DNA of 64,000 nucleotides, from NCBI GenBank assembly GCA_013178225.1, contig JABLXE010000001.1:248001-312000 (forward strand), written 5' to 3'. The DNA is from Methanotrichaceae archaeon (lineage in GTDB: Archaea; Halobacteriota; Methanosarcinia; Methanotrichales; Methanotrichaceae). Shown piece by piece: positions 1 through 8,770 of the stretch. Position 1 is the stretch's first letter. Each line of letters starts with the position of its first letter. Under the pieces are notes generated by a model. The model had not been told where the DNA came from. It did not search any database and saw nothing but the letters and a program-made list of their open reading frames with translations. The position numbers and the translations under genes were made by a program.

Positions 1-4
1 GCGA

Positions 5-676
5 GTGAAAGAGGAGGGTGCTGCAGACCTGGATCTCAAGAGGGCAGAGGCTCTCTCCAGCTATCTGGCCGAGATACATTCAGAGAAGAAAGATCTGCCA
101 CCCCTCTACCAGCGCAAGATCCGCGAGACAGTGGGCGATGGCGAGTGCATATTCGGAATACTGGACGACTATCCCGATAGCCCATCTTTCCTGGACGAGG
201 GAGAGCTGTGCGATGTCGAGAAGCTGTGTGTGGAGTGGCGCTGGAGGCTTCGGGACCGAGCCGGCCGTCTGTGCCAGGTCCACGGAGATTTTCATCCCTG
301 GAACGTCATGTTCAGGGAGGGCACCGACTTCTCGGTTCTGGACCGAAGCCGGGGCGAATGGGGAGAAGCCGCCGACGATATCACCGCCATGGCCATGAAC
401 TATATCTTCTACTCAGTGCAGAAGAGCATGCGCCTCACAGGCGGCCTCAAGGATCTGTTCGAACTGTTCTTCGAGAACTACCTGGAGAAGACCGGCGATG
501 ACGAGCTTTTGGAGGTAATCGCCCCCTTCTTCGCCTTCCGGGCCATGGTCGTGGCCAGCCCGACCTGGTATCCTCTGCTCTCAGATGAGACTCGCAGAAC
601 TCTGTTCAACTTCCTGGAAAATGTGCTCAACTCCAAGAGATTCAACTACCGGGACGTAAACAGCTATCTATCATGA
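5..676 (+). CDS. aminoglycoside phosphotransferase-like kinase, 5' truncated by window
   Basis: C-terminal lobe of an APH/choline-kinase-like phosphotransferase. The catalytic-loop motif HGDFHPWNVMF lies at about residues 93-103 of the visible protein (Brenner-type HxDxxxxN). No glycine-rich ATP lobe is visible, so the true start almost certainly lies left of base 1; the GTG at base 5 is only the first possible start inside the window. The substrate cannot be told from sequence. Its stop overlaps the next gene's ATG (ATGA at 673-676), so the two are probably translated from one message. Confidence 0.7.
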   Translation: MKEEGAADLDLKRAEALSSYLAEIHSEKKDLPPLYQRKIRETVGDGECIFGILDDYPDSPSFLDEGELCDVEKLCVEWRWRLRDRAGRLCQVHGDFHPWNVMFREGTDFSVLDRSRGEWGEAADDITAMAMNYIFYSVQKSMRLTGGLKDLFELFFENYLEKTGDDELLEVIAPFFAFRAMVVASPTWYPLLSDETRRTLFNFLENVLNSKRFNYRDVNSYLS

Positions 677-1668
677 TCTACGCCTTTGAACTTTCAGGCG
701 AGCACGAGACCATTCCCAGGAGCGAGGTCCTGGCGCTCCTGGAACTTTTTTCAAGCGATTTTCGGGAGATCCGGCTTTTAGATCAATGTCTGCTGGTGGA
801 GGCTCAAGACCTCGAAATAGCGCCTCTGCAAAGGCGCCTGGCCATGACCCATACCATCATGGAGGCGCTGGCGGTCTGCGATGCCCGGCTGGATTCTGTG
901 GCCTGCGCCGCAGAGGGGCTGAAGCTGCCCCTTCAGAGCTATCGCCTCCGGGCTAGGAGAATTAAGAACGCAGAACTCGGTGGGGACCAGGTGGAGCGCG
1001 CCGTGGGACGTGTGCTCTTCTCCCGGGGCTTCCGGGCGGACCTCAAGAATCCCGCTCTCGACCTGCGGGCGGTCATCTCCGGAGAAGAGGTCGTGCTGGG
1101 AAAGGTGCTGGCCCGGCCCGATCGCAGTGGTTTCGAGGCCAGACGGCCTCACCTAAAGCCGTTCTTTTATCCGGGTGTGCTGATGCCGCGGATGGCTCGA
1201 GCCCTGGTGAACCTGGCCCTGGTCCGAGAAGGAGAGTGGCTTTTAGACCCTTTTGCCGGAACAGGCGGGATACTGATGGAGGCCTGCCTGGTGGGAGTGG
1301 TAGGCGTGGGCGTGGAAGTGCAATTGAAGTTGATCCAGGGAGCCCGGGCTAACCTGGAGGGATTAGACTGCAGCCTGATCTGGGGAGATGCCAGAAGGCT
1401 GCCCTTCAAAGAGGATTCGGTGGTGGCAGCTGTGCTGGATATTCCCTACGGCCGTTCGGCCCTGATCAGAGCACCGTCCAAAGAGGAGCTGTTGCGATCA
1501 AGCCTTGTCGAGCTGCACAGAGTAATTACTCCCGGAGGGCGCATGGTGATCGTAGCCGATCGACCTATTGGCGATCTTCTGCGGAATGCGGAGTTTTCAT
1601 TGGTTGAGACGCATACCGATCGCGTACACCGAAGCCTGACAAGGCATATTTTCGTGTGCGGGAAGTGA
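673..1668 (+). CDS. trmG10: tRNA (guanine(10)-N2)-dimethyltransferase, Trm-G10 type
   Basis: 331 aa. An N-terminal THUMP-like RNA-binding region (about residues 40-150) is followed by a class I SAM-dependent methyltransferase domain. Motif I reads DPFAGTGGILMEA at residues 192-204, and the catalytic motif IV is DIPYG at 256-260, a variant of the DPPYG expected for N2-guanine methylation. Length and layout fit archaeal Trm-G10, which methylates G10 of tRNA. The ATG overlaps the upstream kinase stop by four bases. Family assignment is firm; the exact target position is by homology. Confidence 0.85.
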   Translation: MIYAFELSGEHETIPRSEVLALLELFSSDFREIRLLDQCLLVEAQDLEIAPLQRRLAMTHTIMEALAVCDARLDSVACAAEGLKLPLQSYRLRARRIKNAELGGDQVERAVGRVLFSRGFRADLKNPALDLRAVISGEEVVLGKVLARPDRSGFEARRPHLKPFFYPGVLMPRMARALVNLALVREGEWLLDPFAGTGGILMEACLVGVVGVGVEVQLKLIQGARANLEGLDCSLIWGDARRLPFKEDSVVAAVLDIPYGRSALIRAPSKEELLRSSLVELHRVITPGGRMVIVADRPIGDLLRNAEFSLVETHTDRVHRSLTRHIFVCGK

Positions 1669-2011
1669 TCTCTGTATCCTTTGGTCGAAGTTTGCCATCA
1701 GAATGCGATCGGGAATTATTAAGTTGGTAATTCTTTTTAGCTCTCTAGATGATTCTGAAGATAATTACTTGTATAAATTAAATATTATTAATAATACCTA
1801 TTAATAAAGGTAATTGAATGTCCCTGCTGAATGCAGTCGTTTTCTGAGAGATCGATATCGCTCTTAAATGCTATACCAATCTTAAAATTTGAAGAGATAG
1901 ATATGTGCTGCCATCCGGGCATCTTGCTAAAAAACCATTACCCCCTACAGTCGAACGGGCTCAGTATATGGAATAGATTTTAATAGTCCTGTCGCGAGTT
2001 GCAATTGGTGG
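1669..2011. other. AT-rich intergenic region
   Basis: About 340 bp, clearly more AT-rich than its flanks, without a credible ORF or RNA gene. It holds runs such as TAAATATTATTAATAATACC. A TATA-like AGATTTTAATAG near 1976-1987 is about 27 bp before the next start and is the likely promoter of the secreted-protein gene. Confidence 0.4.
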
Positions 2012-2446
2012 ATGCTGATGGAAATAAGGCCAATTATGCTTGTAGCTATGCTGTTCTTGGGAGGAATTTGCCTGAATGGCCCGGTCTTGGCCGCGGATAG
2101 CGCTGACGTCACGGGCACATGGGAGTCGACGTACAGCTTTGGCCCGGTAAAAGAAGTCATGACGGCCGAGATTCAGCAGACGGGAGAGAATATACTGGGT
2201 TCTTTCTCGGTGGAACAGTCTCCGTCCGGAGACCGCTATTCCGGCGTGATATTCGGCATCATGAACGGAAAGGAATTAAGAGTTTATTATATATCTATGC
2301 GAGACCAGGGAGAGGAGGACCCGCTTTTATCAATCACGTTTACCGAGAGCAGCCTGGTCGACAAGAATACCCAGAGAGGCGAATACCGCTACAGTGATAG
2401 CAATCAGGTCAGCCTTTCGGGAACCTACGAGGCCCACAGAGTTTGA
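2012..2446 (+). CDS. small secreted protein of unknown function
   Basis: 144 aa. The first about 28 residues form a signal peptide: a hydrophobic stretch MLVAMLFLGGICLNGPVLA followed by an AADSAD cleavage-like region. The mature part is rich in beta-strand-like, Thr/Ser/Tyr-containing segments and starts with VTGTWESTY, resembling lipocalin-like or repeat beta proteins, but I do not recognise a family. A second ATG at 2018 has GGTGG six bases upstream and may be the true start. It stands alone before an HTH gene in the same direction. Confidence 0.65.
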   Translation: MLMEIRPIMLVAMLFLGGICLNGPVLAADSADVTGTWESTYSFGPVKEVMTAEIQQTGENILGSFSVEQSPSGDRYSGVIFGIMNGKELRVYYISMRDQGEEDPLLSITFTESSLVDKNTQRGEYRYSDSNQVSLSGTYEAHRV

Positions 2447-2464
2447 AGGATATGGGGGGTGTAG

Positions 2465-3280
2465 TTGTTGGCTTGCGACACATACGACCTGGCAGAAGAT
2501 CGGATAAAGGCCTTCAGCCGGTCCTCAGTGCGGGCTAAGATAATGCTCTGCCTGATGGACGGTCCCAAGACCGCTGCCGAGATGGAAAAGAGCATTGGCA
2601 CCAGAGTCTCCACCATACTTCATGCTGTAAAGGAGATGAGCGGCGAAGATCTCATATTAAAGGCAGGCCGTGGCTACACTCTCACCAACATTGGATTGAT
2701 ACAGGCTTTGGCTTTAGAGGAGCTGACCGATACCATAGTGGCTCTCGATCAACATAAAGAGTTCTGGCTTACACATGATATAAGCGGCATACCTTTCCGG
2801 CTGCAAAAGAAGATCGGCATGCTGGCTCGGTCGGAAACTATCGAGGCCGATCATGGAGCGCTCCTCAAGACAGTTCAACATTTTATTAATGAGCTGAACC
2901 GGTCACAGATGATTTCCGGCGTATCTCCCATAATCATTCCTGGTTATGCAGAGGTAATTGGGGCAGCCGTCGACCGAGGGGCAAACGTTCGTCTGGTTGT
3001 GGCAGAGAGCATTTTAGAGATAATGTGCTCTGAATATAGCAGTGTACTGAAAGGATTGCTACAGAGAGATAACTTCGAACTCTATCTCGTCAATAATGAT
3101 ATCAAAGTAGCATTCACGGTGACAGAGTCATTCTTGAATCTGGGATTATTCCGCATAGATGGCGGCTACGATCTTGGGACAGATCTCATCTGTGTAGGGG
3201 ATAGTGCCACTGCTTGGGGAAATGAATTGTTCGAGTACTATCGGGGCATTTCTCGCCAGGTAAACGACGTGGCGATATAA
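2465..3280 (+). CDS. winged-helix transcriptional regulator, methanogen DUF1724 type
   Basis: 271 aa. The N-terminal about 85 residues form a winged helix (VRAKIMLCLMDGPKTAAEME, then a recognition-helix-like region and GRGYTLTNIG wing). The remaining about 180 residues match the layout of the FilR1/DUF1724 domain found in many methanogen regulators, including the Msr proteins that control methyltransferase genes in Methanosarcina. TTG start with GGGGGTG just upstream. The effector and target genes are not visible; the downstream UbiA gene is 240 bp away with its own AT-rich promoter region. Confidence 0.75.
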   Translation: MLACDTYDLAEDRIKAFSRSSVRAKIMLCLMDGPKTAAEMEKSIGTRVSTILHAVKEMSGEDLILKAGRGYTLTNIGLIQALALEELTDTIVALDQHKEFWLTHDISGIPFRLQKKIGMLARSETIEADHGALLKTVQHFINELNRSQMISGVSPIIIPGYAEVIGAAVDRGANVRLVVAESILEIMCSEYSSVLKGLLQRDNFELYLVNNDIKVAFTVTESFLNLGLFRIDGGYDLGTDLICVGDSATAWGNELFEYYRGISRQVNDVAI

Positions 3281-3542
3281 CATTTTCGGTTTTTTTGCCC
3301 ATGACTCTCTGGGTGAAGTGGGCAAGGCTTCGCTGCACCATTATCCTAACTATTTCTTTAAAATATGTTAAAATCAATTGAACAAGTGTTTACATGTTTT
3401 TTTATACCCGAAACTTTATGTTACTATATTAAATAAAATATTACTTTTAAGAAAACATTATATTTTGAATAAGTGCAATATGCTGCAAAACTCCGCCCTC
3501 ATTTATCAAATTTAAAAATTTTTGAGGAGTTTGGTGAGCATC

Positions 3543-4451
3543 ATGGAAAATTGTGCTGGAACTATCAACATCAATAAGGGCAAATATGTGCTGGATTCGT
3601 TCTTGGAGTATCTTAAAAATTTATTTATTCTGCTGGCAGTAAGCTCGATCTTCGTGGGATTCACCGGGTTCTTTCAAACCTATGTAGGATATATCTTGCT
3701 TGGGGCCGAACCCAATCACTTCATCTGCTTTTCGGTCTTTCTCATGACTTTTAGCGTTTATAGCCTGAACAAATTATCAGATGCCGATGAAGACGCCATA
3801 AATACTCCCGAGCGAGCTAGATTCTTGCAGGGGAAAAAAAGAAGTATGTATGTTGTCGCATTGGCAGCTTATATATTTTCGGCATTAATTGCGCTCATAA
3901 TCGCACCATTGACCATTTTAGTAGTGTTGATACCGATTGGAGCAAATGCCGTTTACAGCTCGCGATTGATTCCTGGAATCCCTCGGCTAAAGGATATACC
4001 TGTCATGAAAAATGTGGTAGTTGCCGTATCATGGGCATCGGTATGTACTCTGATGCCGTTTATGTCATCCGGAACTATGGAGGTGCCTCTTTTCATGATA
4101 GTTCTTGTTGGATATTTCATGATAGTGAGGGTTTTTATCAACACTGTGATTTTTGATATCAGAGACATTGAGGGGGACAGGACAAACGGGATTCGGACTA
4201 TTCCTGTGTTTCTGGGCCTTCCCAAGACGACTGTTCTCCTTCTTGCAGTCAACAGCACACTCTTGCCCTGGCTTTGGTATTACGACTCTGCAAGACTTAT
4301 GTCAGCCATCATGGCGGTTTATGGATATTTGATTATCCTTTGCTTTAGAAAGAAGAGAAATTCTCTAGCCCTGGACCTTTTTGTAGATGGCGAATGGATG
4401 ATAGCCTGTATCGTTTTTGCAATGGTCACAGGTATCTGGGCAGGAATATGA
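3543..4451 (+). CDS. UbiA-family membrane prenyltransferase
   Basis: 302 aa integral membrane protein with about eight or nine hydrophobic segments. Both Asp-rich prenyl-diphosphate/Mg binding motifs are present: NKLSDADED near residue 80 and DIRDIEGDR near residue 205. The ATG at 3543 is chosen because GGTGA lies five bases upstream; in-frame TTG 3522 and GTG 3534 would add a few residues. Members attach isoprenoid chains to lipids, quinones or (bacterio)chlorophylls; in archaea DGGGP synthase of lipid biosynthesis is one member, but this protein's substrate cannot be fixed. Confidence 0.8.
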   Translation: MENCAGTININKGKYVLDSFLEYLKNLFILLAVSSIFVGFTGFFQTYVGYILLGAEPNHFICFSVFLMTFSVYSLNKLSDADEDAINTPERARFLQGKKRSMYVVALAAYIFSALIALIIAPLTILVVLIPIGANAVYSSRLIPGIPRLKDIPVMKNVVVAVSWASVCTLMPFMSSGTMEVPLFMIVLVGYFMIVRVFINTVIFDIRDIEGDRTNGIRTIPVFLGLPKTTVLLLAVNSTLLPWLWYYDSARLMSAIMAVYGYLIILCFRKKRNSLALDLFVDGEWMIACIVFAMVTGIWAGI

Positions 4452-4463
4452 GCAACGCGGAGT

Positions 4464-5060
4464 TTACACCTCCGCTGCCTCATAATCCGTGTCTATCGTG
4501 TCCTGAAGGCCATCCTGCACGTGAGCCGTGACCATGCGCTCCGTTACATCCTGGTCGGAGAGTATTTCTAAGAAACGCTTGATGTACCCATCACGTTCTG
4601 CAGCCCTCTGGCTCTCGAAGATGTTCCTGTATTCGGATATGGTAGACGGTGCGACTCCCAGAGACTCCGCCATGTCTTTTACCGATTTGCCGGCATCAGA
4701 CAGACGAACGAACTCCGCCTTGTCAAAGGGCGGCTTTAAATCGGATTCTCTGAATAGATGGAGCTTAATCCTGGCCCTACTAACTGTTTTATTCAAGGCT
4801 CTGTCTCCCAGATGCTCCGCAATCTCAGTATCGCTCATCCTTGCATAAAATAGACGCACCACCGAAGAGAGCTGCTCAGGGGAGAGCTTGGTCTGGATGT
4901 TATACTGTTTGATCATCTCCTTGACCACTGACAAAAGGGCGCGTTCGATCTCGGTGCTTCCGCGCAAACTTCCATGACGAATGGCCTGCTTCTCTACAAC
5001 CTTGGTGCTGGCGCCAATCTTAAGAACAAGATCTCGCAACTGATCTGTCCTGCCACTCAT
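4464..5060 (-). CDS. HTH DNA-binding protein next to spt5-ribosomal operon (CmiB4-like)
   Basis: 198 aa, soluble. Two helix-turn-helix-like segments are visible: SPEQLSSVVRLFYARMSDTE and DAGKSVKDMAESLGVAPSTI (the latter a classic tetra-helical HTH). It resembles the euryarchaeal family labelled conditioned medium-induced protein 4, which often neighbours the Spt5/L11 operon; this name is from memory and the role is unknown. It is transcribed away from spt5, with about 100 bp of shared promoter region. Confidence 0.6.
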   Translation of the reverse strand: MSGRTDQLRDLVLKIGASTKVVEKQAIRHGSLRGSTEIERALLSVVKEMIKQYNIQTKLSPEQLSSVVRLFYARMSDTEIAEHLGDRALNKTVSRARIKLHLFRESDLKPPFDKAEFVRLSDAGKSVKDMAESLGVAPSTISEYRNIFESQRAAERDGYIKRFLEILSDQDVTERMVTAHVQDGLQDTIDTDYEAAEV

Positions 5061-5130
5061 TTGAGATGCTCACCCACCAAGAAACACCCTCGTTTAAACT
5101 ATAAAGAGATTTCCATTGTTCTCCAAATCT

Positions 5131-5140
5131 ATTTATACTC
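5131..5140 (+). promoter_or_regulatory. TATA element of spt5-rpl operon
   Basis: ATTTATACTC lies 23-32 bp before the spt5 ATG at 5163. At that spacing transcription would begin at or just before the start codon, and no Shine-Dalgarno sequence is seen, so the message is probably leaderless. Confidence 0.45.
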
Positions 5141-5162
5141 GTGCCTCGTCTAAAGTGGCGGA

Positions 5163-5618
5163 ATGTCCGAGACCAGCATATATGTTGTAAAGACCACTGC
5201 CAATCAAGAGCGTTCAGTGGCCAACCTGATCGCCCAGATCGCCCGCAAGGAGAAGTATGATATAAGGGCACTGCTGGTACCAGACACGCTGAAGGGCTAC
5301 GTTCTTGTGGAGGCACCAGCCCCCGAGATCGTAGATCAGGCAATACAGGGATTGCCCCACGCACGCTCGGTGATCAAGGGCGCCTCAAGCATCGAGGAGG
5401 TAGAGCATTTCCTCACACCCAAGCCTGCTGTGATCGGAATTAACGAGGGAGCAATAGTCGAACTCATATCCGGGCCGTTCAAGGGCGAGAAGGCTCGCGT
5501 CAAGCGCGTGGATGTGACCAAAGAGGAGATCACGGTAGAGTTGTTCGAGGCAATGGTGCCGATCCCCATCACGGTTCGGGGCGATCATGTGCGTGTGCTC
5601 AGCAAGGAAGAATCATAG
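5163..5618 (+). CDS. spt5: transcription elongation factor Spt5 (NusG family)
   Basis: 151 aa, the usual size for archaeal Spt5. The NGN domain comes first ([20 protein letters not shown]) and a KOW domain follows ([20 protein letters not shown]). With Spt4 it clamps RNA polymerase and supports processive elongation and coupling to ribosomes. It heads an operon with rpl11, rpl1, rplP0 and rpl12. The small SecE gene often found before spt5 in archaea is not present in the 100-bp gap upstream. Confidence 0.93.
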   Translation: MSETSIYVVKTTANQERSVANLIAQIARKEKYDIRALLVPDTLKGYVLVEAPAPEIVDQAIQGLPHARSVIKGASSIEEVEHFLTPKPAVIGINEGAIVELISGPFKGEKARVKRVDVTKEEITVELFEAMVPIPITVRGDHVRVLSKEES

Positions 5619-5630
5619 AGGTGATTTACG

Positions 5631-6107
5631 TTGGCTAATGTCGTGGAAGCATTGGTGCCTGGCGGCAAAGCCAGTGCCGGACCTCCTTTGGGTCCAGCTC
5701 TCGGTCCTTTGGGCGTCAATGTGGCTCAGGTGGTCGCCAAGATCAATGAGCAGACTGCGGATCTGAACGGAATGCAGGTCCCGGTGAAGATCAAGGTAAA
5801 ATCCAGAACTGAGTTCGAGATCGAAGTGGGAACACCGCCGACATCGGCATTGATAATAAAGGAGATGGGCCTGGAGAAAGGTTCAGGCGATAAGAATGCT
5901 GTAGGCAACCTCACCATCGATCAAGTAGTCAAGATTGCGAATATCAAGAGAAAGGGCCTTCTCTCCAAGAACCTGAAGAACGCGGTTCGTGAAGTAATTG
6001 GCACGGCCGGCACTCTTGGTGCCACCATCGAGGGCATGCCCTCCAAAGAAGCCCAGCAGGCTGTGGCTGGCGGCAGGTTCGATGAGCAGCTAGAGGCGAA
6101 GGCTTAA
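5631..6107 (+). CDS. rpl11: 50S ribosomal protein L11
   Basis: 158 aa. The conserved N-terminal GGKASAGPPLGPALGPLGVN is present, followed by the 23S-binding C-terminal domain. L11 forms the stalk base (GTPase centre). The start is TTG with GAGGTGA upstream; the next codons (ANVVEALVPGG) match the family N-terminus, so no longer start is needed. Twelve bases follow spt5. Confidence 0.95.
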   Translation: MANVVEALVPGGKASAGPPLGPALGPLGVNVAQVVAKINEQTADLNGMQVPVKIKVKSRTEFEIEVGTPPTSALIIKEMGLEKGSGDKNAVGNLTIDQVVKIANIKRKGLLSKNLKNAVREVIGTAGTLGATIEGMPSKEAQQAVAGGRFDEQLEAKA

Positions 6108-6150
6108 AATAGATGATTGTGAACTTGGGTTGATTCTCTTTTTTGAGAAG

Positions 6151-6186
6151 CCGTAGGAGACTTAAGGGAAAAGTCGGCGACTACGG
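6151..6186 (+). promoter_or_regulatory. L1-binding mRNA operator before rpl1
   Basis: A hairpin with an asymmetric internal loop lies directly before rpl1. The outer stem pairs CCGTAG (6151-6156) with CTACGG (6181-6186); the inner stem pairs GACTT (6159-6163) with AAGTC (6171-6175). The internal loop has GA on the 5' side and GGCGA on the 3' side. This is the shape of known archaeal and bacterial L1 autoregulatory sites, which mimic the 23S L1 site. The 3' stem overlaps the start of the GGAGG ribosome binding site (6185-6189), so L1 binding should block translation. Confidence 0.7.
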
Positions 6187-6195
6187 AGGATTGAA

Positions 6196-6831
6196 ATGAA
6201 TAGCATAGAAGACGCAGTCAGACAGGCTATCGCTGAGGCACCTGCCAGAAAGTTCAGTGAGAGCGTTGATCTGGCCATAAACCTTCATAACATCGATCTG
6301 TCGCAGCCTGCCAACAGGGTGGATACGGAAGTAATTCTGCCCAATGGCCTCGGCAAGCCCGTAAAGATCGCGGTCTTTGCTGCAGGCGAGACGGCCTTGC
6401 GGGCCAAGAGCGCAGGCGCAGATCGAGTTCTCAACCTCGATGAGATAAAGACCTTGGGCGAGGACAAGAGGGCGGCCAGAAAGCTCGCTGAGGAATACAA
6501 GTTCTTCATCGCAGAGACTCAGTTCATGCCGGTCATAGGTAAGAGCCTGGGACCGATCCTGGGAAAGAGGGGCAAGATGCCTACACCGCTCCCACCCACA
6601 CAGGACGTAACTCCACAGGTCCAGAGGCTCAAGAATATGGTCAAGATCAGGTCCAGGGATAGGCCCACTTTTCACCTGACCATAGGGAACCGCAGTATGG
6701 ATAACAAGCAGCTGGCAGAGAACGTGGAAGCCGTCATCACCAAGCTTGAGCAGACATTGAAAGACGGCAAGCAGAACCTGAAGTCGGTCTACGTAAAGAC
6801 CACCATGGGTCCGTCCATAAGGGTGATTTAG
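6196..6831 (+). CDS. rpl1: 50S ribosomal protein L1
   Basis: 211 aa, typical archaeal L1. Visible landmarks include the central KSLGPILGKRGKMPTPLPPT region and the C-terminal VYVKTTMGPSIRV signature. L1 forms the mobile stalk on the E-site side and is a translational repressor of its own operon; a matching RNA operator sits just upstream. GGAGG precedes the ATG by six bases. Its TAG stop is directly abutted by the L10 ATG. Confidence 0.95.
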   Translation: MNSIEDAVRQAIAEAPARKFSESVDLAINLHNIDLSQPANRVDTEVILPNGLGKPVKIAVFAAGETALRAKSAGADRVLNLDEIKTLGEDKRAARKLAEEYKFFIAETQFMPVIGKSLGPILGKRGKMPTPLPPTQDVTPQVQRLKNMVKIRSRDRPTFHLTIGNRSMDNKQLAENVEAVITKLEQTLKDGKQNLKSVYVKTTMGPSIRVI

Positions 6832-7806
6832 ATGGCAGCAGAGGTTCATAAAACTGCTCACATCCCCGAGTGGAAGGTCCGAGAAGTGGCTGAGCTGGTC
6901 GAGCAGATCGAGAAGAGCAAGGTTGTGGGCATAGTCGGCATGCGAGAGATTCCTGCCAGCAATCTGCAGCAGATCCGCGAGGAGCTTCGAGGCAAGGTCG
7001 AGCTCAGAATGGTCCGCAATAACATTGCTCGCCGGGCCTTTGAGGCATCGTCTCCAGAAGTCAGGTCGCTTGCCGACTTCCTCGAAGATCAGTCTGCCCT
7101 GGTATTTACCGACGAAAATCCCTTCGTGCTGCAAAGCCTGCTTGAGAAAGGCAAGCGCCCCATGCCCATCAAGGCCGGTTCCAGAGCCCCCAGCGACATA
7201 GTGATCGCTGCTGGTGAGACCTCATTCTCGCCCGGCCCGATGGTTGGAAAGCTACAGGCAGCGGGGATTCCCGCCGCCATAAAAGGCGGAAAGGTGGTCA
7301 TTAACCAGGAGTTAGCGCTGGTGAAAGAGGGCGAGGTTGTATCTCCCAAAGTGGCGGAAATCCTGAAGATCATGGAGATCTTCCCCAGGAACGTGGGCCT
7401 GGACTTGAAAGCGGCCTACGAGGGAGGCCTGGTATTCAAGGCTCAGGATCTGGCCATCGATGTAGATGCAATCCTGTCAAAGCTCAGCTCGGCTTCGGCT
7501 CAGGCGTTCAGCTTTGCAGTTGAAGTGGGCTACACAACACCCGAAACCATTGCACCCATTCTGCAGAAGGCCCAGGCCAAGGCTCGCGGCCTGGTGGTCG
7601 AGGCAGGAATACCGGTGCCTAGCATGATGGAAATGGTTCTGGCCAAGGCGGCTGCCAATGCGCAGGTAATCGCCAGCCTGACCAGTGGTGAGGCCGCGCC
7701 TGCTCCTGCCGAAGAGAAGGCACAGGCTAAGCCGGCCGAAGAGCCTGAAGAGGAGAAGAAAGAGGAAGAAGAGACCGCAGCAGGGCTCGGTGCTCTATTT
7801 GGTTAA
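6832..7806 (+). CDS. rplP0: 50S ribosomal protein L10 (acidic P0 stalk protein)
   Basis: 324 aa. The N-terminal rRNA-binding L10 domain (about 1-110, with MVRNNIARRAFE), the archaeal/eukaryal insert domain, helices that bind L12 dimers, and an acidic hinge ending in EEEETAAGLGALFG, the shared C-terminal peptide with L12 that recruits translation factors. No gap to rpl1, which implies coupled translation. Confidence 0.95.
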   Translation: MAAEVHKTAHIPEWKVREVAELVEQIEKSKVVGIVGMREIPASNLQQIREELRGKVELRMVRNNIARRAFEASSPEVRSLADFLEDQSALVFTDENPFVLQSLLEKGKRPMPIKAGSRAPSDIVIAAGETSFSPGPMVGKLQAAGIPAAIKGGKVVINQELALVKEGEVVSPKVAEILKIMEIFPRNVGLDLKAAYEGGLVFKAQDLAIDVDAILSKLSSASAQAFSFAVEVGYTTPETIAPILQKAQAKARGLVVEAGIPVPSMMEMVLAKAAANAQVIASLTSGEAAPAPAEEKAQAKPAEEPEEEKKEEEETAAGLGALFG

Positions 7807-7824
7807 AATTAGAGGTTGATTAGA

Positions 7825-8145
7825 ATGGAATACGTATATGCAGCATTACTGCTTCACAGTGCTGGAAAAGATGTAAACGAGGATGGAATCAAGACGGTTG
7901 TCGCGGCTGCTGGTGTGGCCGCAGATGAGGTCAGAATCAAGGCGCTAGTTGCTGCCCTTGACGGAGTGGATATCGGCAAAGTTCTCTCACAGGCCACCGC
8001 CATGCCGGTAGCGGCCGTGGCTGCTGCTCCGACCGCAGCCGCGAAGGGAGCAGCCCCCGCGGCTGCTGCTGCAGAAGAGGATGAAGAGAAGAAGGAAGAG
8101 GCAGAGGAGAGCGGAATGGAGGGGCTCGGTGCCCTCTTCGGCTAA
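7825..8145 (+). CDS. rpl12: 50S ribosomal protein L12 (P1)
   Basis: 106 aa starting [15 protein letters not shown], the standard archaeal P1 N-terminus; the upstream in-frame TTG at 7816 overlaps the Shine-Dalgarno GAGGT and is not used. An Ala-rich hinge leads to an acidic tail and the terminal GLGALFG factor-binding peptide identical to that of P0. Last gene of the operon. Confidence 0.95.
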   Translation: MEYVYAALLLHSAGKDVNEDGIKTVVAAAGVAADEVRIKALVAALDGVDIGKVLSQATAMPVAAVAAAPTAAAKGAAPAAAAAEEDEEKKEEAEESGMEGLGALFG

Positions 8146-8172
8146 CCTCTTTTCTCATTCTTTTTTCGGGCG
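8146..8172 (+). terminator. T-rich terminator after rpl12
   Basis: Directly after the stop the plus strand reads CCTCTTTTCTCATTCTTTTTTCGG, with T-runs of four and six. This is the usual archaeal oligo-T termination signal; no strong hairpin is seen. Confidence 0.5.
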
Positions 8173-8296
8173 CGACGATTTTGCCCGTCTGTTCGGGGCT
8201 GCAGGCAGTTGAGCGGTCTTTTTTCTAAATGAGATAAATGGGCCTTTCTGCCTTTAAAAGCATCCGAATTGCACCGGAATTTGCCAAACGAATTAT

Positions 8297-8569
8297 CTAA
8301 ATTTCTTCGACCTTCTCGATGCCGACCTTCTTGACATTAGGTTTCCAAATATTTTTGGGCATCCATGTCGGAGCATTCGCGGGTTTGGGCACCTGTTTCC
8401 TCTCGCCGACAAAGACGTGTACTTTCTTGGTCCCCCTCTCGCGGAGCCTTATATCCGTGTAGCCGCGATTCGCAGCCTTTAGAGCCGCCTGCCTGGGTTG
8501 CTTGCCGGAAAAGACTCCTATTTCATTTCCATTCTTGTCGCGCAAGGCGAAATTTCTTTTTTCGGCCAT
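8297..8569 (-). CDS. mc1: non-histone chromosomal protein MC1
   Basis: 90 aa, small and basic. The sequence from RNFALRDKNGNEIGVFSGKQ through IRLRERGTKKVHVFVGER matches MC1, the DNA-bending architectural protein abundant in Methanosarcina and Methanothrix. MC1 binds as a monomer and kinks DNA. Full length at both ends. Transcribed away from the APS kinase-like gene, with a 200-bp AT-rich divergent region. Confidence 0.92.
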   Translation of the reverse strand: MAEKRNFALRDKNGNEIGVFSGKQPRQAALKAANRGYTDIRLRERGTKKVHVFVGERKQVPKPANAPTWMPKNIWKPNVKKVGIEKVEEI

Positions 8570-8661
8570 ATTTTATACCTCACATAATCCATACGCGCTG
8601 AGTCATATGCCTTTCCGCACGCCTATATATCAGATACAGTTATATTAATCTTTTGTTCGAT

Positions 8662-8678
8662 TGTAGATTTTGTCTACA
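8662..8678. promoter_or_regulatory. short inverted repeat in mc1/APS kinase divergent region
   Basis: TGTAGA-TTTTG-TCTACA, a perfect 6-bp inverted repeat with 5-bp spacer, lies 94 bp before the mc1 start on one side and 93 bp before the kinase start on the other. It could be an operator; no binding protein is implied by the sequence. Confidence 0.25.
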
Positions 8679-8770
8679 GTTTTTTAATGCTTGTTGTGAA
8701 TTTTGATGAAAAGTAATGACTTCATCCATAGGGGAATGGTATTTATGCGAACTGCGGTACTCTAGAAATT

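Noticed and set aside
5061-5162. A SecE gene before spt5
   Set aside because: The 102-bp gap holds only the divergent promoters and is too short for the roughly 60-codon gene.
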